Below are positions 20,130 to 29,245 of a DNA stretch of 64,000 nt, one piece after another. A program made the position numbers and the translations under genes. Origin of the DNA: Tricholomella constricta (taxonomy: Eukaryota; Basidiomycota; Agaricomycetes; Agaricales; Lyophyllaceae); contig JAACJP010000025.1 of assembly GCA_013368375.1 (NCBI GenBank), positions 62,001 through 126,000 on the forward strand. Reading direction: 5' to 3'. Numbering within the stretch: position 1 is the stretch's first letter; the number at the start of each line of letters is the position of its first letter. The notes beneath the pieces are model-generated. The model was not told the origin of the DNA and did no database searches. It worked only from the letters and a program-made list of their open reading frames with translations.

Positions 20130-21261
20130 CTCTGTTGTGGACATTGCTGATTTTATGGTCTGCATAGCCCATCGTCTCGTACATATCCATCTCATCCAAA
20201 ATGGTCTCCTTTGAAAGTGTATGTGCCGCCATCCGCGCTGCCGTTGACCCAGGTGATTGACCTGTCCTCATCTCGCTCAAGCGCCATGTCGACATCAAGG
20301 GACAAACCAAGCTTGTACGTGTCATACGTGAGGCATGGGGGGGTAAGCTCGTCAATGGCCCCATCAAGGGCATTGATGACAACAAGTCCTCGGCCTGTAA
20401 CCTCATGGGGCATATTATTCTTATGGCAGATGTCTCGATTGTGCGTGCGGGGATGTCAGTCTGATTGGAACCCTCCCCAAACATGTTACGGTCAATATCT
20501 CTGAGTCTGGGCTCTCTCCTCTTTGCTCTCCTCTTCCCTCGCAAGTTTCATCATGCATGCCGAGCGCCACCTCCACCGCATCTACCCGTGCGGTACATGC
20601 ATTGGCTTCTCTAACCCATCCCCACTCCCCTTCTGGCAGAGCGGCGCGCACATGGTGTCCCTCAATTGGCATAACTTAGACCCCGGCATGTAGGTACGTG
20701 CTGAGCCATCAACATTTCTATCTAATTCTACGCTTGTACGCAGGTGAATGAGGGTATGTTTGCCGGCGGGCCAGGGTGGGCCCTGAAGCCTACCGCCCTG
20801 CGCAGCATCGAGGGCCTCACACAAACACGCAAGCGGAGGCTCGAAGGCAAGATAGTCAGGATCAGTTCCTGTGTGCTTCTTCTCCATTCGCCAATCTAAC
20901 TACCACTAACACTCTCCACCTTGGCAGCGCCCCCGCTAAACGGCCATGCAGACAAGACCTTCTCGACCTACATCTGCGTGCAGCTGCTGCACGCCGACAA
21001 GGCCGAGGAGAAGGAGTGGCGCTCCAAGACCATCAAGACGCAGGACGTGCCCAGGTGCGGTGTGGACGTGGCCTGGGATGGCTTCGAGTTGGAATTTACC
21101 GACGACGAGCTGGCGTCCTTGCAGTGTGTTTCCCTATCTCCTCTTCTGTGCGCCTCGTCACTACACGCTGATACTATTGCTGGGTTTTGTGTAGGCTGGT
21201 GGTGTCAGAGAACGAGTTCGGGCAGGACGACAAGGTGCTAGCACAGCTTACAATTACGTAG
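20130..21261 (+). pseudogene. phosphoinositide phospholipase C fragment, broken
   Basis: Pieces appear in the order of PI-PLC: X-domain end (SFESVCAAIRAA, then LISLKRHVDIKGQTKLVRVI and GHIILM) at about 20200-20430, Y domain (RIYPCGTCIGFSNPSPLPFW, HMVSLNWHNLD) at about 20578-20690, NEGMFAGGPGWALKP after an intron at 20694-20743, and a C2 domain (STYICVQLLHADK, then WDGFELEFTDDELASL and ENEFGQDD) to 21240. The enzyme cleaves PIP2 in signalling. Lesions: TGA at 20258 in the X domain, TAG at 20691 just before a normal GTACGT splice donor, lost sequence between X and Y, and no intact frame for the N-terminal half. Introns are still recognisable, so it came from genomic DNA and not from mRNA. Confidence 0.75.
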
Positions 21262-21411
21262 TCATAAACTGTCGGCTTGCTATCGTTCAAAGAGGGTACA
21301 CCATCGGAGTAAGTCATGGTATACAATGCTATCTGGTCCGAGTTCATTTTCATCTGCGTGGTTCAAAGCGACGGATGGGCATCAACTGCCGGAATACATG
21401 CAATTTCAATT

Positions 21412-23551
21412 TTAATCAATAACAATTACTTCTATGGGCTCTGCTTTAACTTCCATCTTAATCTTCGCTTTTTCTGCTCTTGATCGTTTACCTGGCAAGG
21501 TTCCATTACACTGACCCCTCACTTCCTTCACAAACCTCTTCCACTCACCCTCCGTTGAATATCCTGCTTGAACGTAACGTGTTTTTTGCTCCTCGCTTGC
21601 AGCATCCCAAAGCCTTGAGACAGTGTTGTAGCTTGTTCGAAGAAATTTTGTGGAGCCAGAAGGAAATGACACCAAAAAGCGATCCTCGAGTTTTCCAGTC
21701 ATGGTAGACATCCGTTGGAACCCCTTGGACATTGAGATCACGTACTTGAGAGGCCATGGGGCATGCTTGGATGAGGGAATCATATCCGAATCACCAGACA
21801 TGCTCCCAACATCACACACAAGGTCAATGACTGACTCGGAGGCAGACACGGAAAGATCGATGACCTCCGGGACAGGTACTTGAAGTCGGAAAGCTCCTTC
21901 AAGAGGAGGAGGTGTCAAGCTGGATCGACGGGGTGAAAGTGGTGGGCGCATCATGGCTGGTATCGATGGAGTCTCGAGAATTGGACTCAAACACTGTGTA
22001 ATTGGATGGGAAGGAGTAGAAAGAGTCTGTGGCGCAGCTGTGGAGCGAGGAGTGGTTCGAGTAGTGCGAGAAGGAGTGGTAGGAGCACTTCCACCCCTCG
22101 CGCGGACGTTCCTAAAGGTTGGCTGTGCGAGAACATCAAGATCCTCAATAGGGCGCTTGCGAGACTTGCCACGCAACAAAATATCCTCGATAGCTTGGGT
22201 CATTCCAGGGGCAGAGTCAGTGACACCTCGAGCGCGATACAGAAGGATTTGCTGGGCTGCAATGTGGCGAGAGGTGGTTGAGTCATGCAGTTGCCACTTT
22301 CGTGACGTGGTGGCAGTGGGATCGAAGGCCTCGATGAGCATCTCATCTGAGATGCCGAGGGCTGCACAGACTGCGACAGAACATTTTGCAAGGACAAAGA
22401 CCGGCCATGTAGGGCAGGAGACACTAAATATGTGAGGTTCATCATCATTCTAAAAGGATTTAATGAGTAACAGTGAAAAAATAGATTAATTGACGTACCG
22501 TCTCCCAATAGTAGATTGAAACATTTCTCCTCAATTCCTCCTCTGCAGCCTTCTGCTGTTCTAAGCGATCAGTCTTCTCTCGCCAGTGACGCGCGGCTTT
22601 CTCTTGTGCTTCATAGTGCTCTTGTCACAAGGGAAGCGTAGGGTTATAAGTGGACAAGACGGGGGTAGGTGTTGAGGCTGGTGCAGCCACAGTTGCTGCA
22701 CGGGCGAGCACGCGTTCCTTGGCAAGCACAGCCTCGAGATGGCGCAGTTCCTTGCATATCTTTTTTGTCTCCTGCTGATATTGGATACAGCATCGTTTAC
22801 AGTATGAGTGCGTACATGTGCTGCAGTATCGAGGAGGATCCTTGGGAAGAGAGCGACAGATCGGACCATTGCAGATAGTCTTTACAGCATTGTTAGCCAC
22901 AAGAACACGAGTATGCGGAGGCGAGTCAGGGATTGCCAGGGAGGGGAGGGAGGGAGTGGTAGCTTTGGAGCGGGTGCCACTGGGAGTCGGCACTGCCATC
23001 GTCGCGTGTTCGGGCATAGTACTATCTTCCTCATTGTTAATAGTGCCGGCAACATCAGACATTGGGGGAGTAGGGGATGCATGTGTTGATGTAGCTGCAG
23101 GAGTAGAGGATGCATGAGCGAGAGCAATGCTCTCATACAGAGAGGGAATGGGTGGTGGCAATACAGTCTCCGGATCCTTACAAGGTATTGTGTTCACTGG
23201 CGTGATAGGCAGGTATTCTTTAATGATACTTTGGATCGAGTTTGGAGGTTGACGGGGACCGAGATTAATGCGCGGCCTCTCATCGCACCATCGAACAAAG
23301 TGAGATGTTTGTGCATTACACTAAATGACTCATTGTCAATGGGAACCATCACAGATCAACTGAAACAAACACACCTTCACATAGGACCGACCACGGTTAT
23401 CCGGGTTTCCCAAGCCACGGCATATTAATGCAACAGTGGTTGCAGTACAGTCTTTGCAGTTGCAGGTAGTGGGGATGGGTAGGTTGGACATGGCGAGCAA
23501 GGGGTCGGTTTTTTGAGGCAGCCCATTATATATAGACAAATTGGCGGACAA
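21412..23551 (-). pseudogene. GRF-type zinc-finger protein with one in-frame stop, three exons
   Basis: Exons on the minus strand: 23551-23375, 23320-22499 and 22449-21412, introns 54 and 49 nt, all phase 0. The total is 678 residues plus one internal stop. Across the first splice lies a GRF-like finger (CNCKDC..., GLGNPDNRGRSYVK joined to CNAQTSHFVRW), a fold that binds single-stranded nucleic acid in other proteins. Then come a Pro/Ser-rich linker, a cysteine cluster (CSTCTHSYCKRCC), a helical coiled-coil stretch (EAQEKAARHWREKTDRLEQQ) and a long Ser/Pro-rich region with a conserved-looking C-terminal block (WPLKYVISMSKGFQ...). The stop is TGA at 22625-22627, probably a CGA that mutated. 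A second Met at 23491 is an alternative start. Function unknown; otherwise intact. Confidence 0.65.
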
Positions 23552-24005
23552 TGAGGAGCTCCTCAGGCCACATCAGGCAGCACTGGGAGTAGACATGGCC
23601 AAGGCAGCACTATCCTTTTGAAGACATGGCCAACTGGTAAAAAGGGATCTGCCCGGATTAGGCAGTCCACGAATGGAGACAATGGCTCAATTGTTCAGCA
23701 AATCGAGCAGTGGCCAGACGAGATCGTGCATGCTCGAATGTGGCGGCGCAGGATCTACGCGACAAATGCAGCACGTGATGGGAAAGTGGACTGACGAAAT
23801 CCACATTGTGAGAAACTTGTCGTCCAGATTCCAAATGACACTTCTGAATCTGGTGTTCACATTTGCCCGGCAAGTCCAGTTTATCCGGTCCAGATAATTA
23901 TCTGAACATTTAATTCCTACTGTCTAAGTTCTGGCGAGATGGCACGAAGAAAAAGACCGTCCTCATTGTAGAACCATGTTGGTCAAAATCAGCCCCCCCC
24001 CGCAA
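23552..24005. other. no gene seen
   Basis: Upstream region of the GRF-finger gene; a TATATATAGAC sequence at about 23528-23538 inside its 5' end could be part of a promoter if the later Met is the real start. The stretch ends in a run of nine C that belongs to the inverted repeat described at 23988. Confidence 0.4.
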
Positions 24006-24368
24006 GGGTCCGGGTGATGTATTTCCTATTCAGGTACCACTGGTACGAATAAATACAAATTTGGAGATGGTGGGTGGGTAACTGAGAAGTTCCAAAGCCC
24101 AGGAAGGGGGAGTATAATCCCTTAAGCGTGAACGGGACACGCACGAAGATGAGGGGGAAGAGAGAAAAGCCCGATAGGGGGCGGCATCTCACTTCGGGCA
24201 TTTTAACCCTCGTCGGGATGGCTTATGTAATGCGTGGTCGACAACTTTGGACTTCTCATGGGCCTTGTGTAAACGGGCGTTTAAACCCTACCAATGATTG
24301 GTCTTGCTGAAAACCAGAGGCACCATATTTTAGCCAAAAAAACCGGACCCTTGCGGGGGGGGCTGATT
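23988..24368. repeat. 25-bp inverted repeat around the A2 repeat
   Basis: Left arm 23988-24012 (ATCAGCCCCCCCCCGCAAGG..) and right arm 24343-24368 (ending CGGGGGGGGCTGATT) pair over about 25 bp with one missing C. The left arm overlaps the start of B2; the right arm lies 12 bp from B1. It is not part of the direct repeats. Confidence 0.7.
24078..24290 (-). repeat. A2 direct repeat of the YR retrotransposon
   Basis: 213 bp, same orientation and nearly the same sequence as 29033-29245; one difference seen (CTCATGGG against CTCATTGG). Confidence 0.85.
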
Positions 24369-24380
24369 AAGCTGGCCTCC

Positions 24381-24416
24381 GGGTCCGGGTGATGTATTTC
24401 CTATTCAGGTACCACT
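24381..24416 (-). repeat. B1 repeat of the YR retrotransposon (second copy at 24006-24041)
   Basis: 36-bp unit beginning GGGTCCGGGTGATG on the plus strand, repeated exactly at 24006-24041. The two copies flank A2. Confidence 0.8.
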
Positions 24417-24783
24417 AATCCCTAATAAGAAGATTGAGGATACGATGTTGAGGAGGAGTAGGAAATAAAACAAAAAAATAAAAAACGGTGCGTAGCGTGT
24501 ATGCGGGCCGTTGGAAAGTTGTCCGTGGCAACGAAAAAAAGATCTGTAAATATAGTAAAGAAACAATGTCTGTTAAGAAAGAGTCCGAGACGGGTAGAAA
24601 GAGAAGAAAGGCGAGGAACGGTGCGTAGCGTATGTCAACCGAGTTCAAGGAGTCCGTATCATCGAAAAGTCCAGTAAGTGTGGGTGAATAAGAGTCCGGG
24701 AGGGAGTAGCCGAGGAGAATAGTCCGGGAGTAGTCCGAAGAAATAGTCCGAGAAAAGATAGGTGAAGAGAGGAAAGACCAAAG

Positions 24784-25797
24784 TCATGACTGCTGGTGGC
24801 GATAGAAATTCGACTGTGTGGTGTTCGAAAACAAGAGCGCTTGAATTAACACAGGGTTCTTCTGAATGTATATCTGGAAGGTGTCTGACGACCAACGACC
24901 AATGGCCTGGATGAGGTGAGGGGCGACGCCACACTCAGCAAGATAAGTTGCACCACCGGATCTCATGGATTGTCCCGCGATGGACTTGTCGAAGAAAAGA
25001 CGTAGACGCTGAATGAAAAAGGCTCGTGTTGGGGAGGTGCCGTCACTGCGTAACCACAATTCGCGAGATAGGGGGAAGAGGTGGTTGCGGGAGTTCAGAT
25101 ATGCACAGAAGTGGCGGTGTGGGTCAGATGGATGATCGATTTTCTTTACGACGATTTTGTTGCCTTCAAAGAAATGATCTGCTTTGTGACTGGGGAGACA
25201 GAACTCGTAATAATCTTTGGAGACAACCACTGTCCAAATCTTGGGGATTTTACGATCATCCTGAAGAGCGGGGTCATCGGGGGAGGTTAGCTCACCCAGA
25301 CGAAGGAGGGCATAGAAACCCGTGAGGAGTTGAGTGACAAAAAGCAAGTCATCGTGAAGGGTAGAACCAGAATAATGTGATACGACCTGGAAGAGGTTAT
25401 CCCGATTGAGAGGCGATTTACGAGTAATGGGCAGAGCGCGAAGACGAAGACATCCTGCCAGGGTGCGTGAAACGAGCCCAGACTTTCTGCATTCCCGAAC
25501 GCTGGGGAAATAAGGCTCCAATTGGTTGCAAATGCCAGACAGGTATGTTCCGACCGAGCGAGGTTTAATGTGGTGAGCCATGTAAACGGTAAACAGGGAA
25601 AGCGTATCGGGTGTAGGTTCGAGCGGGAAGTTGTGGAGGCGAATAAAATTTAAGTATGAGTTGAGGGCGGAGCTATAGTTTTTCCAAGTACGAGTGTCGA
25701 TAGCACAACCTAACGCTAAGGACCGTTCGCGAACTAAGCGTTCGCGTGTCCACGCCTCCCGCTGGGGTTGACGTGAACGAATGGTGAAGGGGATCAT
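24784..25797 (-). CDS. tyrosine recombinase of the YR retrotransposon (337 aa)
   Basis: Catalyses insertion of the circular DNA intermediate. N-terminal SAM-like helices (WKNYSSALNSYLNFIRL) precede the catalytic part with LLTGFYALLRLGEL (first Arg), GQSMRSGGATYLAECGV (second Arg) and IGRWSSDTFQIYI (probable nucleophile Tyr). The position usually held by His two residues before MR is Gln here (CAA at about 24969-24971), which may impair activity. The ATG overlaps the RNase H stop as ATGA, a coupling arrangement. The frame is complete. Confidence 0.88.
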   Translation of the reverse strand: MIPFTIRSRQPQREAWTRERLVRERSLALGCAIDTRTWKNYSSALNSYLNFIRLHNFPLEPTPDTLSLFTVYMAHHIKPRSVGTYLSGICNQLEPYFPSVRECRKSGLVSRTLAGCLRLRALPITRKSPLNRDNLFQVVSHYSGSTLHDDLLFVTQLLTGFYALLRLGELTSPDDPALQDDRKIPKIWTVVVSKDYYEFCLPSHKADHFFEGNKIVVKKIDHPSDPHRHFCAYLNSRNHLFPLSRELWLRSDGTSPTRAFFIQRLRLFFDKSIAGQSMRSGGATYLAECGVAPHLIQAIGRWSSDTFQIYIQKNPVLIQALLFSNTTQSNFYRHQQS

Positions 25798-27660
25798 TTT
25801 TTGACTGCCCCCAGCAATTCTTGAGGGGGTTCAAAGAGAACGATGACGAGATCGTGTTCGACATCTAATGCGTCGTCGAAACGGCCGCGGGAGAGCAAAT
25901 CAGCGACAGTGTTGAGATCACCGGGAACGTGAAGGACACGAATTTGGTGGTCATACTTGATCATGACGTCTGCAACAGTGCGAAGAAACATGTTGTACAA
26001 GGGTTTTCCGTGAAGCGAACTAAAGATCTTCACCGAGTTGTCGTTGTCAGTATAGACAACATATAGCACGCGTCAAGGATGGCGGACACGACACAAAGGG
26101 CCTCAAAGAAAAAGATGAGATACGGGTCAGTATCACCAGGAATGTCAGCGTGGAAAGACGTCTTAGTGCTTGGGTACCAGTAAGCCATACCGGTGAGGCA
26201 CGCATCGCAATAGACAACGAGATCGGCCTCGTCTTCAGACCAGTAAACAGAGCGAATCAAGTGAACACCGGAAGACTTTTCAATATGGTTGGCAGCCCAG
26301 AGTAAATCGGAACGAATGGCCTGGTTGCACCATATATGTGCAGGGGCTTGTCGGCGTGAGCAGATATCTTCGGGTACACGTTACCGAGGCAAGGACGAAG
26401 GAGTGGAAAAACATTGAACGACCAATTCATCCAACCCGCGAGGCGCTGCCAGTCCCTCAGAGTAAAATAGCGCGACTCCTTCCCTTGTCTATCAGCAAAG
26501 CGACGAAGTTCAACAACTAAGTCTGAGCGAGCTTCATCAGGTAGAGTGAGTGTCATTGTGTTGGGATCGACGAGGATTCCAATGATCACAAGAGGCGCGC
26601 CATGTATCTGTTTCGTCCTTTTATGGAAGATACCAATCTTGTCCCAGAGAGAGAGGAGTCGAAACTGTTTAGATGGAACGAGCATTTGGTAAGGTTCGTA
26701 CAGAACGAAATTGTCTGGTTCGTCCGAAGTAAATGAATCGTCGTTGAAGGCCATGAGGTCGAAGATTTCCTCGATTTCGATGGCGATCCATGTGACAAGA
26801 CTGTTGACAGCTCCCCAGTTATTAAAGGACGCACGACCACCAAAGGCGTTGTTTCGATCAATGTGGCGTTCGCCGTCGATGGTGTTGACCTGTTTGATTT
26901 GGAAAAGAGGATGGAGAGGGATGAGGCGGTAAGCTTCAGCAACATCGGACTTGAAGAGAATGAGGGGACGATTGGAAATGGCTCTTATGGAGAGGAGATG
27001 GGCCCTGAGGTGGGACATGTTGTCGAGCGGCATGCCCGCAATATCTTTGTGAAGGATCATGGAATTGAGTGAGAACTGCCCGGCGGACTGATTAGTGACC
27101 ATCCGAAGACCTTTTCCCTTGTCTTTAGGGACGGCGTGGATCGGCATGGAATACATTCCAGGGAGGAGTTCTGTTCCGAAACTGGGAGAGAAGCAATTTT
27201 TTGAGATCTCCACATCGTGTTGAGCACGCAAGAAACTGGCTTCGATCGGGTCTTTAGGAGTACCCAAGGACATGTTGTATGTATCCGGGTATTCGCCAGG
27301 GTGAGTATCGGCGAAAGGCCAAAAACCATGGCGAAGACCGTGACATACAGACTTGACGAAAGGTTGATTGGGATGGGAGGCGAGCATGGCCTCAAAAACA
27401 TCGACATTGATAGGGGTGACAATCTTGAAGAGCTCAGGATGTTCACAGATGGTTTGGTTTGCGATAGGATCATTTAGGGCGTCAAGAGGAGGTGAAGGAA
27501 GAGGAGAGGCGGTTTTGGACCATTTCGCGGTCGTCCTGGCCAGCGGCAAAGTATCGTCCCAATTGTTATAACGAAGGTACTTAGGCCGTAGACCGAAGGC
27601 GACGACTCCTTTAGATGCTCTCCGTGCAGGTGTGTCCTCCGTGAGTGGAGGAGTTGCACT
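25794..27660 (-). pseudogene. reverse transcriptase and RNase H of the YR retrotransposon, frameshifted
   Basis: Overlaps the 3' end of gag in another frame. RT motifs: KSDVAEAYRLIPLHP (motif A), NNAFGGRASFNNWGAVNS (motif B) and the AFNDDSF box (motif C, both Asp present). RNase H: VVYCDACLTGMAYW, FFFEAL and LHVPGDLNTVADLLSR. Two lesions: an extra TA in CACATATATGG near 26330, after which the frame runs to a false stop at 26257, and a one-base change near 26060 inside RNase H. The open frame upstream of about 27660 on this strand is only the shadow of gag. Confidence 0.82.
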
Positions 27661-28949
27661 TGCGACATTGATGACAGTATTTGCAGTCGGATTTCCTTGG
27701 GCAGCCTTGAGAGGAGTTGAACCTGTTGCATGTGGCTTTGGTGGCGCCTTTGGGCTTCTTAACGGAAGAGGAGGCTTCGATACCGTCAGGCATGAGGATG
27801 GCGGAGAAGAGCCGAGAAAACTTGTCAGTATCAGTGAGAAGGATTCTCTGGCCTCCGCCGACTTGGGCCCTGACTGCTTTGTCAAAGAGAATGACCTTTG
27901 GATGTGAGGCGAGGACTCGGGAGGAGAACAAGCCTTCGATGAACTCGGCGTATTCGCCAAGTTCTTCTTCTCTGTGCTCCAACGTGAATCCGATCGCTTT
28001 GGACGCGGCGTTCCAGGCGGATAACCACTGGCCGCTCGTTTCGACCTTTCGAACTGGCTCACTGCGTCCAAAGCACACTTCACTGTCTCCAATACGCCCT
28101 CGATTTTCTTTAGGGGCGTTGACATGGTGCAAGGAACTGAGGACGACGTCAAGGTTGACGGCGCTGCCTTTGATGATGTTTTCCCATTCGGAGGAGGGGA
28201 AGCCGGCAGGGGCTGAATGCGACACGCTAATGAGGCGCTTGACTTTGCCGACATCGTTGCTGAAGTATTTGAGAGTGTCACGAGTCTTTCTAGTAACGGG
28301 GTTGCAGTGGGAGCGAGCACGTTGCTCCCTGCGGTACCAAGGAAGCCTTCGTTCGTTGACGCTGCGTTTACGCTTCCTGGTGAGCTCATCATCTTGTTCG
28401 GAGTCGGAACCGGAGACGGAACCAGATCTCTCGGAACCGGACTCGAGTGATGAGATGAGATCGTTGATGGCGGTGTCAACGATCTTGGGATCGGGAGTGC
28501 GATCCGATTTAGGAGCGTCGTTCCCTCCTGGCACTGAGGGTTGTTGTACGGGCTGTTGTTCAGGACGAACGGGGTGTTGACCGTCACCTCCAACGACGGG
28601 TGCTCTGGAGGACTGTAATTGGTAGTGGGACTCGATGTTGTTGATAAGTGTGATGTATCGGGCAATGGCTTCTTGGCGGGGTTTCCTCAGGAATCTCGGA
28701 CTTGTCAATCGCCCGGATAACCTTAACAATAGCGACTGATTTGGAGTGTTCTCGAGATCTGAACCCTTCGACGTAATGTTCAGCCTCTGCAATAAGGTTC
28801 TCTTCGATTTCGAATGTGATATGCGGTCTAAAAGGGGTAGTGTTGGACTCGCTAATCTGTTGAGAAGATTGGGTGACTGTAGGTGTGGTACTTCCTGGTT
28901 GACCCGAGGGTCCACCTCCGTTTCCAACTGATGATCCATACTCTGTCAT
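27611..28949 (-). pseudogene. gag-like ORF of the YR retrotransposon, frameshifted
   Basis: The probable start is the Met at 28949 (MTEYGSSVGNGG). This frame reads FRPHITFEIEENLIAEAEHY and AIVKVIRAIDKSE, then must change frame near 28676-28684, at a short C run, to continue as RQEAIARYITLINNIE in the frame that ends at 27611. The C-terminal part has an Asp/Glu/Ser stretch, a conserved-looking helical domain (WLSAWNAASKAIGF) and a Cys/His cluster (CNRFNSSQGCPRKSDC, CHQCRKC..., HGGHTC) like other basidiomycete YR-element Gag proteins. One indel separates it from an intact protein. Confidence 0.75.
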
Positions 28950-29032
28950 ACCAAATAGGAGTTGAAATATTGATCAAATCCAAAGTATTATTGAGTACCG
29001 TGGTAACGCGAGGGACGATGACGAAGTCTGGT

Positions 29033-29245
29033 GTAACTGAGAAGTTCCAAAGCCCAGGAAGGGGGAGTATAATCCCTTAAGCGTGAACGGGACACGCACG
29101 AAGATGAGGGGGAAGAGAGAAAAGCCCGATAGGGGGCGGCATCTCACTTCGGGCATTTTAACCCTCGTCGGGATGGCTTATGTAATGCGTGGTCGACAAC
29201 TTTGGACTTCTCATTGGCCTTGTGTAAACGGGCGTTTAAACCCTA
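29033..29245 (-). repeat. A1 direct repeat of the YR retrotransposon
   Basis: Element 5' end on the minus strand, starting TAGGGTTTAAACGCCCG. It precedes the gag start at 28949 by 83 nt, so it probably holds the promoter. Confidence 0.85.

Larger units (their letters stand above)
24006..29245 (-). mobile_element. tyrosine-recombinase retrotransposon (Ngaro/PAT type)
   Basis: On the minus strand the order is terminal repeat A1 (29245-29033), gag, reverse transcriptase plus RNase H, tyrosine recombinase, B1 (24416-24381), A2 (24290-24078), B2 (24041-24006). A1-genes-B1-A2-B2 is the split direct repeat layout of YR retrotransposons, which insert by recombinase instead of an integrase and leave no target duplication. 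A1 and A2 share 213 bp with one difference seen; the B copies share 36 bp. Extra bases separate B1, A2 and B2 (90 and 36 bp), so the 3' end has been rearranged. Gag and RT carry frameshifts, so this copy cannot move by itself. Confidence 0.85.

Noticed and set aside
27717..28580. Plus-strand open frame of 287 codons inside the YR element
   Set aside because: Shadow of the gag frame on the other strand; no domain of its own.
27661..28665. N-terminal 330 codons of the 802-codon minus-strand frame
   Set aside because: Ser/Pro-rich text overlapping gag in another frame; RT homology begins only near 27640, so the upstream part is not considered coding.
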